Origin: an uncultured SAR86 cluster bacterium | GTDB taxonomy: Bacteria; Pseudomonadota; Gammaproteobacteria; Magnimaribacterales; AG-339-G14 | DNA: 64,000 nucleotides | Assembly: GCA_902596665.1 (NCBI GenBank) | Contig: CACJUN010000001.1 | Coordinates: forward strand, 477,083-541,082 | Direction: 5' to 3' | Shown here: in pieces, positions 35,570 through 44,672 of the stretch | Layout: the number at the start of each line of letters is the position of its first letter | Numbering within the stretch: the stretch's first letter is position 1 | Notes under the pieces: generated by a model | The model's database searches: none | What the model was told of the DNA's origin: nothing | Seen by the model: the letters and a program-made list of their open reading frames with translations, nothing else | Made by a program: the position numbers and the translations under genes

Positions 35570-35771
35570 TTATATATTTTTTTTTCAGTACTCGAACCAA
35601 ATAGTAGATGGGAGAGAGAATTAAAAAGCATATAAGAAATTCTAAAGTAGCATTCAATGTCATGAAATCTCTAAAAGCTTGAATAAAAAATAAACTGCCA
35701 AAGCCCATAATTCCATAGATAAAAAAGAGAAGGTAATCTATTTTTTTTAAGAAACTAAATAAACTCGACAT
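35562..35771 (-). CDS. Small hypothetical membrane protein (69 aa)
   Basis: Two hydrophobic helices (YLLFFIYGIMGFGSLFFI and FLICFLILSPIYYLV) with a basic C-terminal tail (RVLKKKYIND). Not recognised. It is the first gene of the leftward operon with the 67-aa membrane protein and rhodanese, with an 8-nt overlap. It diverges from the crotonase gene at 35826. Confidence 0.65.
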   Translation of the reverse strand: MSSLFSFLKKIDYLLFFIYGIMGFGSLFFIQAFRDFMTLNATLEFLICFLILSPIYYLVRVLKKKYIND

Positions 35772-35825
35772 AAAAGTTATTTTACCTGTAAGTTACTAAC
35801 TAGAATAAAAAAATACAGAATTATT

Positions 35826-36602
35826 ATGAACTTAGAAAAACTAAATGACTTGGTATTTGAGTTAAAAAATCATACTGCCTACATAAAAATAAATAGGCCG
35901 CCAAACAATTTTTTTGATGCAGAATTGATAGGCGAAATTGCCGATGTCCTCGAAGAGATGGACAAAAATGATGAATGTAGATCAATCATACTTTATTCCG
36001 AAGGCAAACATTTTTGTGCGGGAGCAGATTTCACCAGATCATCTATGAAGGAAGAGTCAGATCCTTATGAAAAGTTGTATCAACAAGCTATCAGATTGTT
36101 CAGAACAAAGAAACCAATTATTGGAGTCATTCAAGGTGCTGCCGTTGGAGGTGGGCTTGGCGTTTCTTTGGCATGTGATTTTAGAGTTGCCTGTCCTGAA
36201 TCAAGATTTAGTGCAAATTTTGCGAAGTTAGCTTTTCATCAAGGCTTCGGGACGACAATTACGTTGCCAAGAGTTGTAGGTCACCAAAAGGCTGCACTAA
36301 TGTTGTTAACTGGTAGAAGAATCACTGGCGATGAGGCTTTTGATATTGGATTAGCTGATTATTTAGTATCCAAAGAAGAGTTAATGTCTTCAGCAGAGAA
36401 TTTAGCTCATGAAATTAATTCGGCTGGTCCGCTTGGAGTTCAGGCCATAAGGTCAACAATCAAAGAAGGTTTGGCTGATGAAATTGAGAAAATTACTCAG
36501 TGGGAACTATCTGAGCAAAATAGATTAAGAGAAACTGATGATTTCAAAGAAGGAATAAAAGCATCTCTCGACAGGAGAGAACCAATCTTTAAATCTAAAT
36601 AA
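35826..36602 (+). CDS. Enoyl-CoA hydratase/isomerase family protein
   Basis: 258 aa crotonase. Oxyanion-hole segments HFCAGADFTRSS and GAAVGGGLGVSLACDFR are intact. In the catalytic-acid region it reads FAKLAFHQGFGTTITLPR, where classical hydratases carry Glu residues, so it may be an isomerase, thioesterase-like member or otherwise non-hydratase (inference). The C-terminus DFKEGIKASLDRREP is standard. Single gene; convergent with a thioesterase by an 8-nt overlap. Confidence 0.87.
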   Translation: MNLEKLNDLVFELKNHTAYIKINRPPNNFFDAELIGEIADVLEEMDKNDECRSIILYSEGKHFCAGADFTRSSMKEESDPYEKLYQQAIRLFRTKKPIIGVIQGAAVGGGLGVSLACDFRVACPESRFSANFAKLAFHQGFGTTITLPRVVGHQKAALMLLTGRRITGDEAFDIGLADYLVSKEELMSSAENLAHEINSAGPLGVQAIRSTIKEGLADEIEKITQWELSEQNRLRETDDFKEGIKASLDRREPIFKSK

Positions 36603-37071
36603 TTGACTTAATTTTTAGTTTGATATCGAAGGGATAAGGGGCACTTAAATCATGATCCTTTTTCATATCCGCCATAGTTTTGTAAATTTCATCTGACATT
36701 TCAGATGATTTCCTAATCGACATATCAATGTGAATTTCAACAGTTTCCACCAAAGCAGCAACCTCATCATTCTCTTTACAGATAGCGCAGACATAATGAT
36801 AAAGCTTTTTATTAACGTTCAGCATACGAAAACGAGGAGTAAGTACCTCGCCTTTGAGACATTCTTTAAGGTAACTAATATTTTGTTCGATAGTAAATGA
36901 AGAATATCCCTTGGAAATATAATCTTCTCCAAATCCAAGGCTATGATAAAAATTACCTTCGTAGTCCATGGGAATTGTTTGATAGAACCTAACGTTCATA
37001 TGACCATTCATGTCGCACATTTCATCAGTGACTGTTACTGATCCACCAGGAGTAGGAAAAATATTTTTCAT
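36595..37071 (-). CDS. Hotdog-fold acyl-CoA thioesterase
   Basis: 158 aa. DMNGHMNVRFYQTIPM resembles the YbgC/4HBT-type active-site segment, and FTIEQNISYLKECLKGEVL with YHYVCAICKENDEVAALVETVEIHID fits the hotdog beta sheet. It likely hydrolyses acyl-CoA thioesters to free CoA. It lies convergent to the crotonase, consistent with CoA-ester metabolism in this region. Substrate unknown. Confidence 0.8.
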   Translation of the reverse strand: MKNIFPTPGGSVTVTDEMCDMNGHMNVRFYQTIPMDYEGNFYHSLGFGEDYISKGYSSFTIEQNISYLKECLKGEVLTPRFRMLNVNKKLYHYVCAICKENDEVAALVETVEIHIDMSIRKSSEMSDEIYKTMADMKKDHDLSAPYPFDIKLKIKSII

Positions 37072-37111
37072 AAAATTATTACGTTAGTTAAAAATGAATC
37101 GTTAATATTAC

Positions 37112-38596
37112 GTGGTGCAGAATAATCTATTAATTGTCTTAGGAAATCAATTATTTCCGTTAGAAGAGCTAAAAAAATATAACTTTAATCATGTATTAAT
37201 GATTGAAGATTATGATCTATGCACTTACGTAAAGCATCACAAATCAAAAATTCTAATGTTTTTAACCTCGATGCGTGAATATAGAGATTCTCTTCTCTCA
37301 TTGGACAAAACCGTCCATTACATAGAGTTAACAGAAAATAAAAAAAGTTACTTAGATAATGTCACGGATGTAATCAGGAAAAATAAAATTAAGAAGTTAT
37401 ACTTTTTTGAGCCTGCAGATAAAGCATTTAAGGAACAACTCTATGCATTTTTAGAGACTAAGAATTTGGATTATGAAGAACTACACAATCCTATGTTCAT
37501 TCTTCAAAAAGGTGAGTTCAAAGACCTCATGGACGGTAAAAGACTTTTTATGGCTGACTTTTATAAAAAAATGAGAAAAAAGCTAAATATTTTGATGAGT
37601 GACGATAAGCCTATTGGAGGTAAATGGTCGTTTGATGAAGAAAATCGTAAAAAGTTACCTAAAGGTCTGTCTATTCCAAAAATTCCAAAAATAAAAGATT
37701 CAATTTATAGGGAAGAAATAAAAAATATCATCATGGAAAAATTTTCTAATCATCCTGGGGAACTTGATGGTATGAAAATCCCCTGCAACAGAAACGAAGC
37801 AAAAAAATGGTTGAAATCTTTTTTAGAGGAGCGGTTTTCACTTTTTGGCGATTATGAGGATGCAATAGATACAAATGAAACTTTTTTGTTTCATTCTCTG
37901 CTTAGCCCCCTTTTAAATATCGGCTTAATAACTCCTGATGAAGTTATAAATCAGTCTTTAAGTTACGCAAAGAAAAATAATATCCCATTAAATTCTCTCG
38001 AAGGATTTATCAGACAAATTATAGGTTGGAGAGAATTCATAAAAGGTGTTTACGACTTGAGGGGTGTTGATCAAGAGAATTCTAATTTCTTTAATCACAA
38101 TAAAAAATTAAAAGATTGCTGGTATGAAGGTTCAACTGGAATTGATCCCTTGGATAAAGCAATTAAGGATTCTATCGATCATGGCTATACCCATCATATA
38201 AACAGACTCATGGTTATCGCTAACATCATGAACCTAGCAGGAGTGTCGCCTAAAGAAATTTACACTTGGTTTATGGAAATGTACTTAGATTCATCAGAAT
38301 GGGTGATGGTTCCAAATGTTTTTGGAATGAGTACTTATGCAGATGCGGGCATTATGTCGACTAAACCTTACATATGTGGTTCGAATTATCTTTTAAAAAT
38401 GAGTAATTTTAAAAGAGGAGATTGGTGTGAAATCGTGGATGGTTTATATTGGAATTTTATTTCTAGGCACAGCGAATTCTTTAAATCTAATCCTAGGTTG
38501 TCGTTGATGACAAGATCTTTGGATAAAATGAACAAAGATAAAAAAGAAAGGATTTTTAAACTTGCTGAAGACTTTATCAGCTTAACGACATACTAG
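37112..38596 (+). CDS. Photolyase/cryptochrome of the FeS-BCP (PhrB/CryB) family lacking most cluster ligands
   Basis: 494 aa, GTG start (a second in-frame GTG follows at once). The N-terminal Rossmann domain ([15 protein letters not shown]) and FAD domain ([48 protein letters not shown]) match prokaryotic 6-4 photolyases with an Fe-S cluster. The ligand Cys of the TDM(N/A)CL motif is replaced (TGIDPL), and the CxxC loop is deleted ([17 protein letters not shown]), leaving one of four ligands. FAD-binding landmarks persist, so light-driven DNA repair is still plausible. DUF2256, a usual photolyase neighbour, follows 4 nt downstream. Confidence 0.88.
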   Translation: MVQNNLLIVLGNQLFPLEELKKYNFNHVLMIEDYDLCTYVKHHKSKILMFLTSMREYRDSLLSLDKTVHYIELTENKKSYLDNVTDVIRKNKIKKLYFFEPADKAFKEQLYAFLETKNLDYEELHNPMFILQKGEFKDLMDGKRLFMADFYKKMRKKLNILMSDDKPIGGKWSFDEENRKKLPKGLSIPKIPKIKDSIYREEIKNIIMEKFSNHPGELDGMKIPCNRNEAKKWLKSFLEERFSLFGDYEDAIDTNETFLFHSLLSPLLNIGLITPDEVINQSLSYAKKNNIPLNSLEGFIRQIIGWREFIKGVYDLRGVDQENSNFFNHNKKLKDCWYEGSTGIDPLDKAIKDSIDHGYTHHINRLMVIANIMNLAGVSPKEIYTWFMEMYLDSSEWVMVPNVFGMSTYADAGIMSTKPYICGSNYLLKMSNFKRGDWCEIVDGLYWNFISRHSEFFKSNPRLSLMTRSLDKMNKDKKERIFKLAEDFISLTTY

Positions 38597-38600
38597 TTTC

Positions 38601-38735
38601 TTGAAAAAACCTCTCCCAGAAAAGAAATGTAAAAGGTGCAACAAGCCTTTTTCATGGAGAAAAAAATGGGAACGTGATTGGGATAACGTAGTCTTCTGCA
38701 GCGAGCGCTGCAGAAGAACTAAAAAGACTAACTAG
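38601..38735 (+). CDS. DUF2256 small zinc-ribbon-like protein (44 aa)
   Basis: Not in the ORF track. TTG start four bases after the photolyase-family gene, giving [13 protein letters not shown] at the start and [14 protein letters not shown], then FCSERCRR. The two CxxC-type pairs and WRKKWxxxW are the DUF2256 signature. The family is unnamed and commonly sits beside photolyase genes, so a linked function is likely. The 3' end overlaps the convergent acyl-CoA dehydrogenase by 8 nt. Confidence 0.88.
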   Translation: MKKPLPEKKCKRCNKPFSWRKKWERDWDNVVFCSERCRRTKKTN

Positions 38736-39993
38736 GCCTTCCTACGTATACGTCTGGCGAACCATCTTTAGCTGCTTGTGCTTGATGTTTACCAAGTTCT
38801 AATCTGGCAACAGTTCTTCTGTGAACCTCATCAGGACCGTCTGCAAGTCTTAAGGTTCTCATGCTTGCGTACATTCTGGCTAAAGGCGTATCTTGAGAAA
38901 CTCCCGCTCCGCCATGAATTTGAATTGCTTTATCGATAACTCTCAAAGCCATATTTGGAACAGCCACTTTAATTTGAGCAATTTCACTTTTGGCAATTTT
39001 GTTACCTACGGTATCCATCATATGAGCAGCATTTAGAGTAAGTAATCTGCAGCTGTCGATTTCAATACGGCAATCGGCAATGACATCATAGTTTCCTCCT
39101 AACTCAGCAAGAGGCTTACCAAATGCCTCTCGATTTGTAGCTCTCTCACAGAGAATATCTAAAGCTCTCTCAGCAACACCAATTGTTCTCATGCAGTGAT
39201 GAATTCTTCCTGGACCAAGTCTTCCTTGAGCGATTTCAAAACCTCTACCTTCTCCTAAAAGAAGATTTTCTTTAGGTACTTTCACGTCTGTAAATCTCAA
39301 ATGACCATGTCCATGCGGGGCATCATCTGATCCAAAGACATTCATCATTCTTAAGATTTCGATTCCAGGAGTATCCATAGGGACAAGAATTTGTGATTGT
39401 CTCTGATGTTTCGGATTGTCTGGATTAGTTACACCCATGAAGACAAGAATCTTACATCGAGGATCCCCTGCACCAGAAGTCCACCATTTTTCACCGTTGA
39501 TGACGTAATGATCTCCAGCATCAACAATTGAACTAGAAATATTAGTCGCATCAGAAGACGCAACATTTGGCTCAGTCATGGCAAACGCTGATCTGATCTC
39601 ACCGTTAAGCAATGGCTCGAGCCATAATTTTTTGTGCTCATCATTTCCATATCTTTCTATGACTTCCATGTTTCCTGTATCAGGAGCCGAGCAATTAAAT
39701 ACCTCAGAAGCAATGCCGCTTCTACCCATTAATTCAGCCAAAGGCGCATATTCAAGGTTAGTCAATCCAAACCCATAAGAACTCTCAGGTAAAAAGAAAT
39801 TCCAAAGCCCTTCTGCTCTAGCTTTCTTTTTAAGTTCTTCTACAATTGGAACAACTTGCCAAGGATTGCCTTCGTCTCTAAAAGCCTGCATTTGTTCTGC
39901 ATACACGGATTCAGCTGGATAAATATTGTCATCCATAAATTTAGATACTCTAGCTAATAAGTCTTTTACTTTGTCAGAATGTTCAAAGTTCAT
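38728..39993 (-). CDS. Acyl-CoA dehydrogenase family protein
   Basis: 421 aa. FAD/substrate motifs: [18 protein letters not shown] near residue 135, [40 protein letters not shown] and the C-terminal [36 protein letters not shown]. It matches the ~410-aa branch related to ACAD10/11-type and FadE-like enzymes. It oxidises acyl-CoA to 2-enoyl-CoA and passes electrons to ETF. A strong Shine-Dalgarno (GAGGAG) precedes ATG, unlike many genes here, suggesting high expression. Single gene. Confidence 0.93.
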   Translation of the reverse strand: MNFEHSDKVKDLLARVSKFMDDNIYPAESVYAEQMQAFRDEGNPWQVVPIVEELKKKARAEGLWNFFLPESSYGFGLTNLEYAPLAELMGRSGIASEVFNCSAPDTGNMEVIERYGNDEHKKLWLEPLLNGEIRSAFAMTEPNVASSDATNISSSIVDAGDHYVINGEKWWTSGAGDPRCKILVFMGVTNPDNPKHQRQSQILVPMDTPGIEILRMMNVFGSDDAPHGHGHLRFTDVKVPKENLLLGEGRGFEIAQGRLGPGRIHHCMRTIGVAERALDILCERATNREAFGKPLAELGGNYDVIADCRIEIDSCRLLTLNAAHMMDTVGNKIAKSEIAQIKVAVPNMALRVIDKAIQIHGGAGVSQDTPLARMYASMRTLRLADGPDEVHRRTVARLELGKHQAQAAKDGSPDVYVGRPS

Positions 39994-40067
39994 TTTTTTC
40001 TCCTCATAAAAAATATATCATTGTTAGAGTATACGAAAATTGAAATCCTGACTACTGCTCATAATTA

Positions 40068-40913
40068 ATGATTAAATCGATAGATCACATTTTAATAGCT
40101 GTAAAAAATCTTGAAGAATCGTCTCTTCAATATGAAAAAGTTTTAGGTCTCAAACCCACTTGGCGCGGTAAACATCCTAGTCTTGGAACTGAAAATATCT
40201 TGTTCCCTTTAGAAAATCTTTATTTAGAATTGATTGCCGGAACTTCAGAAGGATTTTTAGCAGATCAAGTTAACGACCATATCAAGGAAAATGGAGAAAG
40301 TATCTTTGGTATCGCATTGGAAGTTGAAAATATTGAAGAAGTTCTTCAATCTAAGGAATACTCTAATTTCCAAAATATAAAAGTTACATCTGGTGAGGGA
40401 ATAAATTTAGATTCAGGCTCTAAAAGAGAATGGAAAAATATTATGCTCCCAAAAGAATCTACTCGTGGAGTCTTTACTCTCTTGATTGAGCATACTTCAG
40501 GGATTCTTCCAAGATACGAATCTTTTGAAAACGATCAAATTGAACGTCTCGATCATATTGTTATTAACTCCAATGATCCAGATGGATTAATAGAACTTTA
40601 CAGAGATACTTATGGAATCAGACTCGCTTTGGATCAATTCGTAGAAAAATGGGGAGGAAGAATGCTGTTTTTTAGAACGAATCAAACAACGATTGAAGCC
40701 ATTGGAATTAAAAACGATGCAGATAAACCTATTGATACAGCCTGGGGTTTAGCTTGGACAACCAAAGATATAAAAAAAACGCATGCCAGATTGGTATCGG
40801 AGGGAGTGGAAATTTCAGATGTGAAAGATGGCAGAAAACCAAATACCCTCGTTGCGACTATAAAGTCTCACACTTGCAACATACCTACTCTTCTAATTGA
40901 GCATTTGAAATAA
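40068..40913 (+). CDS. VOC-family (glyoxalase/dioxygenase fold) protein
   Basis: 281 aa with two vicinal-oxygen-chelate modules: IDHILIAVKNLEESSLQYEKVLGL at the N-terminus and LDHIVINSNDPDGLIELYRDTYGI near residue 165, the latter with NQTTIEAIGI for a possible metal-ligand Glu. It resembles the glyoxalase-like proteins found near lipid catabolic genes. Substrate and metal unknown. It ends 8 nt before the convergent tRNA-Leu. Confidence 0.82.
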   Translation: MIKSIDHILIAVKNLEESSLQYEKVLGLKPTWRGKHPSLGTENILFPLENLYLELIAGTSEGFLADQVNDHIKENGESIFGIALEVENIEEVLQSKEYSNFQNIKVTSGEGINLDSGSKREWKNIMLPKESTRGVFTLLIEHTSGILPRYESFENDQIERLDHIVINSNDPDGLIELYRDTYGIRLALDQFVEKWGGRMLFFRTNQTTIEAIGIKNDADKPIDTAWGLAWTTKDIKKTHARLVSEGVEISDVKDGRKPNTLVATIKSHTCNIPTLLIEHLK

Positions 40914-40921
40914 ATTGACTT

Positions 40922-41006
40922 TGGTGCGGATAGAGGGAGTCGAACCCCCACACCTTTCGGCACTAGAACCTAAATCTAGCGTGTCTACCAGTTCCACCAT
41001 ATCCGC
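40922..41006 (-). tRNA. tRNA-Leu (TAG)
   Basis: An 85-nt class II tRNA reading GCGGATA ... TATCCGC-A-CCA, with encoded CCA. The anticodon arm is CTAGA-TTTAGGT-TCTAG, anticodon TAG, and there is a long variable arm (TGCCGAAAGGTGT). It lies 18 nt downstream of the coiled-coil gene on the same strand. Confidence 0.96.
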
Positions 41007-41024
41007 GTAGAAAGTAAATATAAA

Positions 41025-41654
41025 TTATTTATCCTCTAAAGCAATCTCTAAACTGCTCAGGTCAGCTTGAATCCGAATTAATGCCTCGCTTATCTGCTCT
41101 CTGAAAGCCATATTAGATTTATTGGCCTCTTCAATTTCTGCTATTTTGGATTCGATTTGATCAAAGGAATTATCAGCTCCTGATATTCTTGCCACGAGTT
41201 TTCTTGTTTTATCTAGAGATAAAGCAAGTCTTTTCAAAGACTCCTCATTCAATTGCGATTTTTTGACCATATCGTCTGATTGTTCTTGGAGTGTTTCTAG
41301 GGATTTCATGGTAGTTTCTATGTTTCTTCTGTTCCTTTTATTACTTAAATCCCAGAGTTTTCTAATTTCAAAGTTTGCGTCTTTTAAATTTTGCTCCAGA
41401 GATTCCAAAGTTATCTGAGAAGTTTCTCCAAGGTCAGCCTGATTTTTTTCCATAGTTGAAAGCCTCAAGTTAACGTCAGATATTTCTTTTTGGAGTTTGT
41501 TTTGGTTCAAGCTTATGAAAACTGTACTTAAAATTACTACAACTATAAGTATTAGAGGAACTAAGAGGCTCGATAAACTTATCGAAGAAGATGCAGAAAT
41601 CTTCCTTGAAGACAGATCTTTATAAGGTCTAATATTTTTAGAATTATTTTCCAT
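41025..41654 (-). CDS. Hypothetical membrane-anchored coiled-coil protein
   Basis: 209 aa, family not recognised. A short cytosolic N-terminus (NIRPYKDLSSRKISASS) is followed by one transmembrane helix (LLVPLILIVVVILSTVFISL) and then about 150 residues of heptad-rich coiled coil (LQKEISDVNLRLSTMEKNQADLG ... MVKKSQLNEESLKRLALSL). The topology suggests a bitopic protein with a periplasmic rod. tRNA-Leu follows on the same strand 18 nt downstream. Confidence 0.7.
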   Translation of the reverse strand: MENNSKNIRPYKDLSSRKISASSSISLSSLLVPLILIVVVILSTVFISLNQNKLQKEISDVNLRLSTMEKNQADLGETSQITLESLEQNLKDANFEIRKLWDLSNKRNRRNIETTMKSLETLQEQSDDMVKKSQLNEESLKRLALSLDKTRKLVARISGADNSFDQIESKIAEIEEANKSNMAFREQISEALIRIQADLSSLEIALEDK

Positions 41655-41731
41655 ATATAAGTTATATGGGATTACATTCTAATGATAGATGGTTACAATG
41701 AAATGTTTTTTTTGAGAAATATGGAGGAGAT

Positions 41732-42841
41732 ATGAATTTTGAATTTTCTGATGATCAATTGGTCATGAAAGAAGAAGTGAGAAAACTTTTTGAAAAAGAA
41801 GATTCCGTTAAAAGGAATAGAAATATTTTAGAAGGCGAAGAAAATTTTGATAAAGATCTATGGAATAAAGTTGTTGAGATGGGTCTTACAGCTATAACAA
41901 TTCCTGAAGAACATGGCGGTATTGGGCTTGGATTTCTTGAGCTTTGTGTGGTCGCTGAAGAAATGGGAAGAGCTATAGCTCCAATTCCATATTCTTCCAG
42001 TGTTTATTTGGCTACCACTGCGATCATAAACTCGTCAAATGATGATGTAAAAAAAGAATACCTACCAAAACTTGCCGCGGGAGAGATGATTGGAACATTT
42101 GCACACTCTGAAGAACTAGGAACACCCACATCTGATAATGCTAAAACTACTTTTCAAAATGGAAAGTTGAGCGGAGACAAGATAGCAGTCCCAGACGGCG
42201 ACATAGCAAATCTATTTGTTGTTTCAGCTAAATGCGGAGATAAGGTTGGACTTTTTCTAGTAGATGCTGATAGCAAAGGTGTAGAAGTTTCAAAAGCCGA
42301 GTGTTTTGATGGTTCTCGTTCCTATGCAAACATCAATTTTAAAGATGTAGATGCAAAAATTATTGAAGATTCTTCTTCAGAAGCAATAGATAAGCTTTTA
42401 AATCAAGCAGCTGTCTTATTTGCTTTTGAACAAGTTGGTGGAGCAGAAGCCTCAATGAATATGGCAAAAGAATACGCTATGGGAAGATACGCCTTTGGAA
42501 GGCAAATAGGTTCTTTCCAAGCAATAAAACATAAACTAGCTGATATGTATATTTCTCTTACTCTGGCTAGATCAAACTGTTACTTTGGCGCCTGGGCTTT
42601 AGGTAACGATGCACCAGAACTTCCTGTTGCTGCTGCGACTGCAAGAGTAAGTGCAACAAAAGCTTTTTATGAATGTTCCAAAGAAAACATCCAGACTCAT
42701 GGTGGAATGGGTGCAACTTGGGAATTTGATTGTCACCTCTTTTATAGAAGAGCAAGATTATTATCTGCTAACATAGGCGGACAAAGCTTATGGAAAGATA
42801 AGCTCGTTTCTTCGATTGAAAGAAGTAATTTACCTCAATAA
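41732..42841 (+). CDS. Acyl-CoA dehydrogenase family protein
   Basis: 369 aa. The N-terminal helical domain (FEFSDDQLVMKEEVRKLFEKE), AITIPEEHGGIGLGFLELCVVAEEMGRAIAPIPYSSSVYLAT, and the C-terminal YAFGRQIGSFQAIKHKLADMYI and NIQTHGGMGATWEFDCHLFYRRARLL are family hallmarks. This shorter type often forms a heteromer with a ~410-aa partner, as in steroid-degrading FadE pairs; the next gene (14-nt gap) is such a partner. A strong GGAGGAGA Shine-Dalgarno precedes the ATG. Probably oxidises a branched or cyclic acyl-CoA (inference). Confidence 0.92.
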   Translation: MNFEFSDDQLVMKEEVRKLFEKEDSVKRNRNILEGEENFDKDLWNKVVEMGLTAITIPEEHGGIGLGFLELCVVAEEMGRAIAPIPYSSSVYLATTAIINSSNDDVKKEYLPKLAAGEMIGTFAHSEELGTPTSDNAKTTFQNGKLSGDKIAVPDGDIANLFVVSAKCGDKVGLFLVDADSKGVEVSKAECFDGSRSYANINFKDVDAKIIEDSSSEAIDKLLNQAAVLFAFEQVGGAEASMNMAKEYAMGRYAFGRQIGSFQAIKHKLADMYISLTLARSNCYFGAWALGNDAPELPVAAATARVSATKAFYECSKENIQTHGGMGATWEFDCHLFYRRARLLSANIGGQSLWKDKLVSSIERSNLPQ

Positions 42842-42855
42842 TTTAGGAGTACTAA

Positions 42856-44106
42856 ATGGATTTTAATGATACCGCTGAAGAAGCAAAATTTAGAAAAGAA
42901 GCCTCTGATTGGCTAAGTGCAAACGCAGAAAAGAAAGAGCATTCTCGTGACGTTTACCGTCCAGCAGAAATGACTGGAGAAGGTGGTGAATCAAGTGCCT
43001 TACAAGATGCCAAAGATTGGATGACCAAAAAATATGAAGCTGGCTGGGCTTGTCTTCATTGGCCTAAAGAATACGGAGGCAGAGATGCTACTGCAATCGA
43101 GAGAGTAATTTGGGCTCAAGAAGAGAGTAAGTATAAAGTTCCTGGAGGTTTCCATGAAATCGGACAAGGTATGGCTGGTCCTACCATGATGCTTTATGCA
43201 ACTGAAGAGCAGAAAAAACAATATCTTCCGCCAATGGCAAAAGGTCAAGAAATATGGTGTCAGCTTTTTAGTGAGCCAGGTGCAGGTTCAGACCTTGCTG
43301 GAATTAAGACCAAAGCTGAATTGGATGGTGATACTTGGACAATAAATGGTCAAAAAGTATGGACATCAGGGGCTCATTACAGTGATTATGCAATTCTTGT
43401 CACAAGAAGTGACTTCAATGCTCCGAAGCATAAAGGATTGACTTACTTCTTTTTAGATATGAAATCTCCTGGAATAGAAGTGAGACCTATAAGACAAATA
43501 ACCGGTGGAGCCAATTTCAATGAAGTTTATTTCACTGATGTAAAAATTCCTGATTCTCAAAGATTAGGAGAAGTTGGAGATGGATGGAAAGTTGCTCTTA
43601 CTACTCTTATGAACGAGAGATTAGCAGTTGGAGATGCGTCAGGTGTCGATTTTCAAGAGATTTTTGAATTGACTAAAGAAAGTGACTTTAATGGTGAGAA
43701 TGCCATCAGTAACGGTGGAGTTCGAGAAAAACTAGCAGATTGGTACTGCGAGTATGCTGGATTGAAATATACAAAAATGAGAAACATCTCTGCCCTCTCA
43801 AGAGGTGATACTCCTGGCCCAGATGCTTCTATAACTAAAATCGTTAGCGCAAATAAACTTCAAGATATTGCAAATTTTGGAATGGATCTCATGGATAACG
43901 CATCTATCATCAAATCAGATGACAAAGATGATATTAGAGCTCTTTTTCAAGGCAGTCTGCTTGGGGCTCCGTTAATTAGAATTGCAGGTGGTACGGATGA
44001 AATTCTCAGAAATATTATTGCTGAGCAAGTTCTAGGCATGCCTCAGGATGTTAGAGTCGATAAAACTGTACCATTCAATGAAATCCCGTCTGGTTCGAAA
44101 AACTAG
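42856..44106 (+). CDS. Acyl-CoA dehydrogenase family protein (partner of preceding gene)
   Basis: 416 aa. Motifs: WACLHWPKEYGGRDATAIERVIWAQEE, CQLFSEPGAGSDLAGIKTKAE (FAD-binding), WTINGQKVWTSGAHYSDYAILV, and the C-terminal IRIAGGTDEILRNIIAEQVLGMP. It belongs to the ACAD group often paired with a ~370-aa ACAD. Co-transcribed with it; a Shine-Dalgarno TAGGAG precedes the ATG. Together they could form an alpha2beta2 dehydrogenase for bulky acyl-CoAs (inference). Confidence 0.93.
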   Translation: MDFNDTAEEAKFRKEASDWLSANAEKKEHSRDVYRPAEMTGEGGESSALQDAKDWMTKKYEAGWACLHWPKEYGGRDATAIERVIWAQEESKYKVPGGFHEIGQGMAGPTMMLYATEEQKKQYLPPMAKGQEIWCQLFSEPGAGSDLAGIKTKAELDGDTWTINGQKVWTSGAHYSDYAILVTRSDFNAPKHKGLTYFFLDMKSPGIEVRPIRQITGGANFNEVYFTDVKIPDSQRLGEVGDGWKVALTTLMNERLAVGDASGVDFQEIFELTKESDFNGENAISNGGVREKLADWYCEYAGLKYTKMRNISALSRGDTPGPDASITKIVSANKLQDIANFGMDLMDNASIIKSDDKDDIRALFQGSLLGAPLIRIAGGTDEILRNIIAEQVLGMPQDVRVDKTVPFNEIPSGSKN

Positions 44107-44122
44107 ATGATAATAGAGATAC

Positions 44123-44653
44123 TTAGCTCTTTGGATAAGAGCTGAGTATTCTTTCGACCGCTTCGTCAATCATTCCCTGATCAGAAGAATAAGATTTAGG
44201 TAGTCTTGTTGAACCATACCAAACTACCTCTTGAGAACTAGATTCTTTCACATAGATAGCAAGCCTGAATTCTTTAGATGGCACGTAATTGTAAAAAGTA
44301 TCGTTGTAAAAGGGATGCCTTCTGTATTGGAAACCAAAAGATGTAGGTCGATATCTGTAATCATCCTTTGAACCGTAAGCAAAAGATATTTCAAGATCAG
44401 GATTTACTTGATCTTCATCTAAAGAAAGGCTTTCTAATGACCCAAGAATGGACCTAGATATTCTAGTAAGTATCACTGGATTTTCAGAAATATCAGAGGT
44501 TTCTGAAAAGGGCTCAGGCTTGATAAATCTAAAAGATCCATAAGAGCTCGGATCAAAACTCTCAAATTGATCTGAATATACAGGAACAGTCATTGAACAG
44601 CTAAAAGTTAGGAGAACAGTTATTAAAGCTAAAAATATATTTTTAAAAATCAT
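44123..44653 (-). CDS. DUF4136-type lipoprotein
   Basis: 176 aa. Lipoprotein signal FLALITVLLTFSC, then YSDQFESFDPSSYGSFRFIKP and VNPDLEISFAYG, ending in VWYGSTRLPKSYSSDQGMIDEAVERILSSYP, the pattern of DUF4136 envelope lipoproteins. Function unknown. It is the last gene of the leftward smc-zipA-ligA-transglycosylase run, 19 nt after the transglycosylase. Confidence 0.8.
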   Translation of the reverse strand: MIFKNIFLALITVLLTFSCSMTVPVYSDQFESFDPSSYGSFRFIKPEPFSETSDISENPVILTRISRSILGSLESLSLDEDQVNPDLEISFAYGSKDDYRYRPTSFGFQYRRHPFYNDTFYNYVPSKEFRLAIYVKESSSQEVVWYGSTRLPKSYSSDQGMIDEAVERILSSYPKS

Positions 44654-44672
44654 ATCGAAATATTATCTCATT

